DNA of 64,000 nucleotides from Candidatus Regiella endosymbiont of Tuberolachnus salignus (GTDB lineage Bacteria > Pseudomonadota > Gammaproteobacteria > Enterobacterales > Enterobacteriaceae), in the NCBI RefSeq assembly GCF_964020115.1, contig NZ_OZ026542.1, positions 3,179,436 through 3,243,435 of the forward strand. Direction: 5' to 3'. The position numbers and the translations under genes were made by a program. Shown here in pieces: positions 52,752-64,000 of this stretch. A model generated the notes under the pieces. The model made no database searches. It worked only from the letters and a program-made list of their open reading frames with translations, and had not been told where the DNA came from. How positions within the stretch are numbered: position 1 is the stretch's first letter; each line of letters opens with the position of its first letter.

Positions 52752-53236
52752 TTAATCGACGATGGACATACCGTCTTTGAGGGCGGCCTGTTTACTGCCA
52801 CTGTCCAAGGCATCAAAGGCGCTGCGTTTGAGGGTTTTTTGTCCTAATGGAGGTTGTGTTTGTTGTGACCCGCCGCCACTGTGGCCGGACGCTTTCAGAA
52901 TGTGGTCTTTGTGCGGATACTGTTCGATAAGGTATTCCAAGGCTTCATCAAACTCCGCCATTTCGCCAGGCCGGCGGCGGGAGAAGACTTTGTTGCCTGC
53001 GGCATCCGTCGCGACCACTTTACCCGCCTCGATGTTGAATGCTTGACCGAATCGCGCCTGCACCAAATCCGCCGGAATGGCCAGGTTATCCTTGATAAAC
53101 GTCGAACTGTTGAAACGGCTGCCTATCATCTCTTGATATAACTGCGCTTCCAGGGTGTTATTTTTGCTGCTGGCCTCATCAAGCTGGCTCTGAAAGGCTT
53201 GGGTGATTTGCGCTTTCACCTGATCGACTGCCCCGG
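52752..53236 (-). pseudogene. Scaffold-like phage protein, 5'-truncated by IS21 copy D
   Basis: The C-terminal ~160 residues of the gene normally preceding the coat gene: a helical stretch (AFQSQLDEASSKNNTLEAQL), a conserved middle (QARFGQAFNIEAGKVVATDA) and a polar tail (GGGSQQTQPPLGQKTLKRSA). The type (DUF6651-like) and position suggest a capsid scaffold. The N-terminus is lost at 53237. Portal and terminase genes, expected upstream, are absent from the window. Confidence 0.7.
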
Positions 53237-53339
53237 TGTCAGCGCTAATGATAAAAGACCGTAAATTGCTAATTTAATTTGTCCACTCAAGCCAGAATGC
53301 AGTTTCCTTTGTGGTGACAAAGCCATGAGGGAAATAAGC

Positions 53340-55312
<1,973 letters not shown>

Positions 55313-55368
55313 CAAAAACTGGACATTTTAAAGTAGCAAAAAGTGGTCAATCTAAAGTAGCGTTGACA

Positions 55369-55583
55369 ACTTGCTCACATTGCTCGCGACTGAGTGTCAT
55401 GCCGGGCTTCACCGGCTGCCCCTCCACCCGCGTCGCCCCACGGCAAATCGTCCAAACATGTGCGCCATCGCGATACGCCGTTAGCCGGTTGCCTTCTTTT
55501 TCTTGCAAAAATTGCGTCAGGATGGCGGTTGTTGTTGCTCCTGCCACAATCAGTCCCAGCAGGGGTTTGCTTAGCGTGCTCAT
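55369..55583 (-). pseudogene. SAR endolysin (phage lysozyme), 3'-truncated
   Basis: About 71 residues of a P21/R-type lysozyme: a hydrophobic signal-arrest-release segment (LLGLIVAGATTTAILTQFL), then the catalytic stretch with Glu in QEKEGNRLTAYRDG and the Asp, followed by VWTICRGATRVEG. The C-terminal two thirds are removed by IS21 copy D. The start overlaps the holin stop by 4 bases. Lysis by this phage would fail without another endolysin. Confidence 0.88.
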
Positions 55584-55777
55584 TTTCCTGCCCTGCTCTT
55601 ACGCCGGTCTTCTTTAATCTTGAAATACAAATTCGTCAGATAGGTGAGTACCGCCAGCAAGACGCCCGCCAGCACACCAATGGCATTCCATTGTTCCGAG
55701 CTGTCGCTGCTCAGCAAACCATTAAAAATACTCCCGGCGCATGCCGCATAGGTCGCGCCTGTGGTCACTTTGTCCAT
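55580..55777 (-). CDS. Pinholin, phage 21 S type
   Basis: 65 residues with two hydrophobic segments (ATYAACAGSIFNGLL and NAIGVLAGVLLAVLTYLTNLYF) and the conserved tail YLTNLYFKIKEDRRKSRAGK, matching S21-type holins. It opens small membrane lesions that release the SAR endolysin. Complete. Confidence 0.9.
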   Translation of the reverse strand: MDKVTTGATYAACAGSIFNGLLSSDSSEQWNAIGVLAGVLLAVLTYLTNLYFKIKEDRRKSRAGK

Positions 55778-56073
55778 GCTCTGTCTCGTCTATTAGTAGG
55801 GGATGGAATGAGGTTGTATAAAAAAATAGCGCCATCCCCCGTTTACCCTCTCGTGGATAGAAAGGTTGAACACTGATGGGCAGGGGGAGGTGCTAAAAGG
55901 TGAAAAGACCGCGCGATGCGCAGCCTTTGAAATAAAAGGCTGTCAATAACATTAAATAATAAACAGGTAATAAAAATTGAAAGGGAAAATTGCTTTTCTG
56001 GTGACTATGCTAATAGCAGATCAAAAACCAGTACCGGTTAAATGAGGCTAACCGGAAAACAGGAGGGGGGCAG
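55778..56073. other. Spacer between holin and small secreted-protein genes
   Basis: No gene recognised. It contains the upstream region of the divergent holin gene on its left and a strong ribosome site (AGGAGGGGGG at 56061-56070) for the next gene on its right. AGCCTTTGAAATAAAAGGCT near 55920 is a small hairpin. Confidence 0.4.
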
Positions 56074-56329
56074 ATGAAAAAAATAAAAACAGTCTTGAAT
56101 AGTTTATTCGTTATATTATTAGCATTACTCACACCGGCTTGGGCTTCTTCCTATTTGTAACGCCACTACGTGGGAGATGACTTTTGTGGGTCTCATCCCC
56201 GTGTGTAAGCAACAAAAAATTATTGAACAGCAAGCAACCTCCTTCCATGGAGAAAACCCATCTTCTTCTATGCAAAAACACGAAGAGGAATTCAAAGCAA
56301 AAATGCGGAAGGTGTGGCTATGGTGGTAA
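56074..56329 (+). pseudogene. Small secreted protein gene 1, frameshifted
   Basis: MKKIKTVLNSLFVILLALLT with cleavage site PAWAS is a clear signal peptide, but the frame stops after 28 codons. One extra T in GCTTCTTCC causes this. In the other frame the protein continues SPICNATTWEMTFVGLIPVC and on to MRKVWLWW (stop 56329). The rebuilt product (~80 residues, two Cys, basic amphipathic C-terminus) resembles its neighbour at 56320. It has a very strong ribosome site. Confidence 0.55.
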
Positions 56330-56628
56330 TCACTATTCAGACAATAAAAATTTTCTTCAGAATATTACCGGTTATATTATTACCGGTGCCTGTTTTAGCC
56401 TCTCCTGATTGGGGGCTTTCTTCTGATTGGCTCCCTAATGGTTGTACAGCGCGTATGGTACCTCAACCTTTGAAGCTCTCCCAAATACTCGTAGTAAGAT
56501 GTCCTGAAAAAGATACGGCAGCACAGCAAACAACAATTCGTACAGAAAATCAAAATGGGTCTTCTACTTCTTCTGCCCGAAGGAAAGAGGAATTGCAGCG
56601 ATTGAGGAAGATGACGCTTTTTCTGTAG
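56320..56628 (+). CDS. Small secreted protein gene 2
   Basis: 102 residues from the ATG at 56320 (GGAAGG 7 bases upstream), overlapping the end of gene 1 by ten bases. Signal-peptide-like start (IQTIKIFFRILPVILLPVPV, cleavage near LAS), then a ~75-residue mature part with two Cys (PNGCTARM, VVRCPEKD) and a Ser/Arg-rich, helical C-terminus (SSARRKEELQRLRK). The layout parallels gene 1, so they are diverged tandem paralogues. Function unknown; they could be toxin-like peptides or lysis-related. Confidence 0.5.
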   Translation: MVVITIQTIKIFFRILPVILLPVPVLASPDWGLSSDWLPNGCTARMVPQPLKLSQILVVRCPEKDTAAQQTTIRTENQNGSSTSSARRKEELQRLRKMTLFL

Positions 56629-56634
56629 CAGCAC

Positions 56635-56657
56635 AATAGCGGCAAACTACCGCTATT
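56635..56657 (+). terminator. Hairpin after small secreted protein gene 2
   Basis: AATAGCGG and CCGCTATT with a 7-base loop, seven bases after the stop at 56628 and followed by a short TTTC. It is a weak intrinsic terminator. Confidence 0.5.
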
Positions 56658-56775
56658 TTCTACTCCCTTTAACCCGTAAGTCGAGTGGCGCCACCTGTAT
56701 AAAATCTCATAAAAAAGGCCAGTAGAGGCCATCTTTTGACACCGTAAAAGTGGGTGACAAAGAAAAATTTACGGT

Positions 56776-56806
56776 AAAGACCTCTCTGCTAATAGAGTCT
56801 TTTTTT
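56776..56806 (+). terminator. Candidate intrinsic terminator
   Basis: AAAGACCTCT pairs with AGAGTCTTT (one bulged C) across an 8-base loop and runs into a T tract. The rest of 56658-57048 is noncoding, with AT-rich DNA before the LRR gene that should hold its promoter. Confidence 0.5.
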
Positions 56807-57048
56807 GTTCGCAAAACAAGCGTTTTTTGCAAGCACCTGACAAGACAAGTCGGTATAACGTTCCTTGGTATGGATTCGTCAAAATATGTCATGATTCCGA
56901 TATTTAAAGTAAATATTTATTAATTATTTATATCGTCTGATTGTTATTTCATACCTTTAATTATCAGCGCGTTAATCAATGCCATTATGTTTTTAATCTA
57001 ATGGCACAAAATGCTATGGTTTATTTAATTGCAAAAGAGAAAAGTAAA

Positions 57049-58572
57049 ATGCCAGTTCATAATCAAATATCAGGTTTTTCAACACCTTCATTTACAGCAG
57101 TACCAAGACAAGATAGCAATCCAACAAGGCTTCAAACAATCACAAGAATAGAGAATCGTGCCGGATCTTCACTGACCGTTACTAATTTACTGACTAGCCA
57201 GAACACTCCAGTAATGGAGAACGATGACGCAATATTTTTTCAACTTCGTGATGAACTGATTAAATTACTCGAGACTGGACAGAATAATCAGTGTATAGAG
57301 AATATAATCAATAAGATGGAATTCGATGATATTCTTAAGCGTGATGAGAAAGGGTTTAGTATTTTTCATCTCATTCGTTCAGATCAATTTATTAAAATAT
57401 TCGAACCAATCAGAAAAAAAGCAGTTGAAACAAACAAAGAAGACGCTTTAAAGCGTTTAATCGAAGCTATGTGTGTAGTACGCCCTAATGGTTATACTGA
57501 TAGTTATATAGATAAATATAAAGACCGTGAGGATTTTCATGTTGAGGATAAATGGGATATTTTTAGATCTGCTCATGATATTGCATTCTTTGGAGAATCC
57601 GACTTAGTAATAAACTCGCTCCTCGATGTTTTTATCAACGACATAAGAGGCTCTCATCTTGATTTCAATCAAAAAGCAGTAAAATTATATGATTGGGTTC
57701 ATGAACCTGACACGGGTTCACATGAAAATCGTCGTGAGGCATTAGAGCTATTGTTGGCAAATTTAGCTACAAAAAATACTGAACTATTTCTCGATAAACG
57801 TCAATTAAATACTGTGCCTGCTATTTTAAATGAATATACATGGTTAACCACCCTGTCTCTTGGACACAACAGGCTGACTGAGCTCCCTGATTTGTCCGAA
57901 CTATCATTACAAAAAGTTAGTTTAGAAAATAACCTATTCGCTGCGATTCCTTTTGAACTTCCTTTGTCATTAACTGAACTGAACATGCTTAATAATTTCA
58001 TAACACAAACAAACTCAACATTAGAAAGCCTATCAGAAAATTGCCAGGTTGATCTTTCAGGTAATCTGATTTCAGAAGACACCATTATCAGGCTTAACCA
58101 AATACTTAATGCTTCCGATTATCATGGACCTCATATTCTCTTTTCTATGCAATCAGAACCAGCGGTTCTTCCATTATTTCCTACCGAACCAACCTTGCCT
58201 GAAGTACTCGCTAAATGGGAAATCTCAGAGACAGTAGCAGCCTGGATAAATATAAGAAATGAAGCGTATTTCCCGAATTTTTTGAGTTTTATTCATAAAT
58301 TGGGGCAGACAATCAACTTCAGCAACCCCGATTTCAGAAAAAACGTGACGACTTTCTTAACACGGTTGGTTTCAGAGAGCAAGGAGTTGCGAGCGCACGT
58401 TTTTCTAATCGCAGAGGAGGCAACTTCTTCCTGTGAAGATAGAGTGTCACTGGCTTATAATCAAATCAAAAACGTTTATTTGAATCATGCAATTGAGCAA
58501 GGAGAATATGACAATCGAGTGAAAGAGATCATTCATGTAGCTTTCGGCCATGTCGATAATGTGTTGCCGTAA
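57049..58572 (+). pseudogene. IpaH/SspH-type LRR E3 ligase effector, truncated in NEL domain
   Basis: 507 residues from the ATG at 57049 (AAGAGA upstream). The N-terminus is polar and Ser/Thr-rich (MPVHNQISGFSTPSFTAVPR), as in type III effectors. A helical domain (~60-240) leads to short LRRs (~250-350; LTTLSLGHNRLTELPDLSEL, VSLENNLFAAIP). The novel E3 ligase (NEL) domain then starts with VAAWINIRNEAYFPNFLSFI and reaches the catalytic Cys462 in EEATSSCEDRVSLAYNQIKN. Only ~45 further residues remain where NEL needs ~170; the last ~14 (AFGHVDNVLP) are antisense to a P2 gpO fragment. The ligase is therefore almost certainly inactive. Confidence 0.82.
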
Positions 58573-58635
58573 AATGCGGCGACCGTCACTGGTAGCGCCC
58601 TCGACGGCGGCGCGGAAAAAGCGGGATGTGGCCAT
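58534..58635 (-). pseudogene. O: P2 gpO (capsid scaffold) N-terminal fragment
   Basis: MATSRFFRAAVEGATSDGRR, followed by QHIIDMAESY, matches the start of the GPO-family scaffold protein of P2-like phages. After ~33 codons it runs into the antisense of the NEL gene. GGAGCC precedes the start. It shows that the effector lay next to, or was broken by, a P2-type prophage. Confidence 0.8.
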
Positions 58636-58822
58636 TTTTGTTGGCTCCGGTTAACAATAATGCGATCTAGCATGGCAACCCGGCCGCTGGCAAACAATCG
58701 GTAGCGGTTGTCTTAGTGCTCACACAGGGTGTGGCGAGAGAGGGCGGGGCGTTTGCACGGTAGCCTTGTCAACGCTACTTTAGATTGACCACTTTTTGCT
58801 ACTTTAAAATGTCCAGTTTTTG

Positions 58823-60795
<1,973 letters not shown>

Positions 60796-60898
60796 GCTTA
60801 TTTCCCTCATGGCTTTGTCACCACAAAGGAAACTGCATTCTGGCTTGAGTGGACAAATTAAATTAGCAATTTACGGTCTTTTATCATTAGCGCTGACA

Positions 60899-63673
60899 GA
60901 TATTGCGTCAATAGTCTTCGATGCCAGTGAATCGCACGCAAACAACCTAAAAACAGAACTTGATCTTTTATATCAACAGCAAATAAAAACGCTGCCTGGT
61001 GTTGACAGACTATCCTCTCTATTAATTAAAAATTACCAGGAAGAGACTTATCAGGGGAATGCCCATTATTCGATTAAAAATAAAGCCATATTGTGGGTAC
61101 CAGCATTCGCTATTTTTAAATTCTCTATCGCTTGCACACAATTATTAACCATTGAAGCAGAAAAGGCTTTTTTCTACGCTCATATTGATTTGGATACGCA
61201 AGCAAACGGGGAACTGAAAAATGGAGAGCCCCCTTTTCAGCCTACTTTCTGGATCACCCATAGCCGATCTTCCCTATTAGAATTCATCAATTATTCTTTT
61301 TTTCCTCTCTTTAGCGCCTCGAACGGATTAAAAACGAGAGTCAAAATTATGCAAGAGGGGAAGCAGTTGACACTGGTAGAACATTTCCAAAAAGGGACTT
61401 CATCGGTAGCAGTGCATTACGCAATCAATATCACTCCTACTGCTAGCAGCCCGCTTTTGTTACGAAAAATTCAATGCAGCAGCGACATTTTCAGCATGTT
61501 AGTACAAGACGAGTTATTTGTTGGTGCACGCTCTTTACAAACCACCATTAAACAGTTGCGAGGGCTACTATCCACCCTATTGCTAGACATTTATTTACTG
61601 GATGATTATCCCGCAAACGTTGATCTATGGAACGAAAAATCCCCGGCTGGAGAGATTTACGCCGATGAAATAATTCAAATTACTGACAATGAAAATACTG
61701 ACGAGTACTGGTGGAGTCAATCATGCGGGATCCTCGCTCCGATAACGCTGCGAGCGGGAGAGCAGGAGAAAATCAAGCCGATATGGAGCGGAAAGACTGA
61801 TTATCAAAGAGTTAGCTTTTGGATGTCGGTAAGCAATGAAAATGAAGAAAGCATGCAAAAGCTCTACATAAAACGCGACACAGAGCCTTATATCAATTAC
61901 AACAAATTGGGTTCACTCAAACATGTCGGACATACGCCAGAACGGCTTTATACTGAAGACAGTCAAGAAAATGTTTATGCCATCGATGTTGCTGGACGCG
62001 CGTATTTATCGACGATAGGCAGCAAATGGTTAACAAAACATCGAGATGATCTCCCTGCCGCTTTTACCGCTTTACTGGCGATCAATGATAATGAAGCAGA
62101 CGAACGCTTTCATCTTCCCGTGCTGAGTGTCGAAGGATTTTCTTGCGGCGTTTCCACCGACAATACCAAGTCCTTACAAGCCTGGTATGAGACGAAGTTA
62201 AAAAGATTTTATTTTTGTTACTCATCCCACGGACAAAAATTACACTATCTCGCTCATGACACACAGGAAAAAGCCGCCTTTTGGGATCCGCATAACAAAA
62301 CGCTCCTTTATATCAGCAGCCTATCTCTTGATGAAGTACAAACATTTAACCCTGTGATCCCTGAAAATATACTACCAGCTGTAGAGATCGTGCTATATGG
62401 TGTGCAAAAAGCTTGGAAAAATGAGGAATTACTCTATCTAAAAATTCATCAGTTGATCTTTTTTTCTGATTTCAACCAATCGCCCTATCATTTTTCTCTA
62501 CAGGACATTACTGAAGAATACTTCTCCCCCTATTTGCTGTCTTATCAACTGGCGCGTGCCTTGGAAAAAGAGTTTTACCGGATTTTCAGCGATGAAAATC
62601 GTGTTTATAGCGGTGATCACTACGCGATTTGGCAAACTCATATTCCCTATATCCCTCTTGGCGTGCAAGATTTATTCGCGATCAATTTTACTGAAAGAAA
62701 AACACAAATCCGGAAAATGCTAATAGAAAAAATAGTTAAAAGAACGCCAGACGATCTATCGGTTACACCAAAAAATATGTGGACTTTTTTAGCGGCACAT
62801 CTTGCTCAATTCCTGCCGAAAGCACGACTCCATGTTGGCGACATCAACAACATGATAAGCGAGGCCTTCACTAGGATCCGTAAAAATGGTGCAGCTAATA
62901 TTGAATTGAAGCAAAAAAAACTCCTGCAATTTAGTCAATATGGATGGTATGACAGACAGTTATCAGCACTTTTCATGATACCTAAAAAGAGAGATAAACA
63001 GGTCGACTATCAGTATTTAGGGCTGAGCCGAGACGGATACCACAGCTATGTCAGTGCTGAGGAAAAGAAAGTATATAAAATATCGGCGTTAAAAAAATGG
63101 GAAATGGTGCAAGGCTGGCCTGCTGAATCGCAAGAGGTGGCAGATCTGCTCTGTATTAAACGCTTTGGTGACGAGCTGATTTATATTGAAAAGGGAAGTA
63201 CGCTATCTGGACTGCAAAAAAACCTGCCTTTCTCTGCTTATTTTCTTACCGACATTAAAGGAATAAAAACACTGTATCCGCGGCGAAAATCAGCCACACT
63301 CCTCATCCAATTACAACATTGGTCAGCGATCACTTTCGTCATTCAGGCGCATAATAGGGCACTTGAAGAAGATGTTGAATTAATTATCGAAAATGAGGAT
63401 TTGGGCAGTTATAAGGTACAAAGGGAAGAGCAGAACCTATGGATTTCCCACACGCAAAGAAAATTCGCTCTCTGTATTTCTAACGCATTGAATGCAGAGT
63501 CTGTGCATGAAAACATTGATTTGAAGGTCGTCAATGACAGTATCACGATGACACTACCTTTAAACCAACTGATTGAAAAGTATAACCATCGAGCTAATCA
63601 GCCGGAGGCATTTTATGGTGAAGTGTTCTATCCTCTCTATACTTTAAGCGAGCTGCTCACGAGTTCAGCCTAA
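60899..63673 (+). pseudogene. Large toxin-like protein, 5' end cut by IS21 copy E
   Basis: About 924 codons of continuous sense (IASIVFDASESHANNLKTEL onward). The frame stays open back through the IS21 end to 60794, but that part is insertion-sequence DNA, so the natural N-terminus is missing. Paralogous to the gene at 1-2541 (shared LYIKRD, WLTKHRD, LQAWYETKLKRFYFC and LSLDEV blocks), with an additional N-terminal region (LPGVDRLSSLLIKNYQEETY) and more preserved length. No catalytic motif is recognised. Most likely it is the C-terminal part of a large secreted toxin or adhesin. Stop at 63673; the MITE begins 77 bases later. Confidence 0.6.
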
Positions 63674-63750
63674 GGATCGCCAGCGGGGCGAGCAAAACCC
63701 CTGCTGTCAATTTTGTGCTCTATAGCTGAATCAAATTAAACTGATTCGGC

Positions 63751-64000
63751 TATGGCACTGTTAACAAAGTTAACTTATTGAATAACAAGTAATTTATAAA
63801 AATATTTAGGACGCATAAAATAATGATGAGATAAAAATAATACTTTTTGTGATCGGCTTTATCATTGAGAGAATTCGCCGATCGCTGCCATAAAAAATCG
63901 ATTCATCTGTTTTTTTAAAGAGGAACCGTTTACTTTAAATGTATTTAAATTATAATTATTTCAATAAGTTATATGAATACACTTTGTTAACAGTGCCATA
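63751..64000. mobile_element. MITE-like element, 250 bp
   Basis: A perfect 20-bp inverted repeat, TATGGCACTGTTAACAAAGT at 63751 and its complement ending at 64000. The pairing resumes inside (AACTTATTGAA in both arms) after a 9-base offset. There is no reading frame of note. Both ends begin with TA, as in IS630/Tc1-type elements, so a parent of that class is likely, though the ends differ from the IS630 copy at 18764. Confidence 0.75.

Overview
The window looks like a gammaproteobacterial insect endosymbiont of the Yersinia-related Enterobacterales, in the style of the aphid symbionts Hamiltonella, Regiella and Fukatsuia. This rests on four things: enterobacterial housekeeping proteins (Mrp, Dcd, AsmA, YegH, TyrP, CsdE), an AT-rich sequence, a very heavy load of insertion sequences and broken genes, and phage-carried, eukaryote-directed factors (LRR/NEL, ankyrin, mucin-binding protease). 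The species assignment is inference.

Layout. 1-2541 is the 3' part of a large toxin-like gene, followed by a palindromic repeat and a lambda-type Rz gene. 3429-10965 is the only quiet chromosomal block: mrp, dcd, asmA, yegH (reverse), tyrP and csdE, with palindromic intergenic repeats. 10973-33406 is an insertion-sequence graveyard. It holds three IS5-type copies, two IS630-type copies, an IS3-type element, an IS982-type element, two IS110-type remnants, a second IS21-type element, and three of the five 2132-bp copies of one IS21-type element (14979, 25986, 31072; the others are at 53237 and 58767). Scraps of other DNA lie between them: P2-type tail sheath and tube genes, vapBC, a BrnA-like and an AraC-like remnant, and a truncated tyrosine recombinase followed by two inverted dif-like sites.

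33465-36523 carries an orphan P-loop ATPase and a metalloprotease with two mucin-binding-like repeats. 36563-53236 (reverse strand) is a lambdoid phage head-tail module in almost canonical order: scaffold remnant, P22-type coat, neck genes, Z, U, V, G-like chaperone, T-like, H, M, L, K, I, J remnant, distal tail genes. It carries cargo: a ChpS/ChpB toxin-antitoxin pair between U and V, a long ankyrin protein between H and M, and an AT-rich unknown gene between K and I. Several phage genes are damaged (a duplicated coat/scaffold segment making a chimera, J reduced to its two ends, U frameshifted, endolysin cut by an IS21 copy), so the prophage is defective.

55369-63673 holds the lysis genes, two small paralogous secreted-protein genes, an IpaH/SspH-type LRR-NEL gene cut off inside its catalytic domain by a P2 gpO fragment, the fifth IS21 copy, and a second large toxin-like gene paralogous to the one at the left edge. 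The window ends exactly at the right terminus of a 250-bp MITE-like element.

Taken together, decaying phages delivered host-interaction genes, and near-identical IS21 copies served as recombination points. Only one of the five copies (25986-28117) still has a matching target duplication. The observation most worth following up is the pair of inverted dif-like sites at 30383-30488, which has the architecture of the folded attP of CTX-type filamentous phages.
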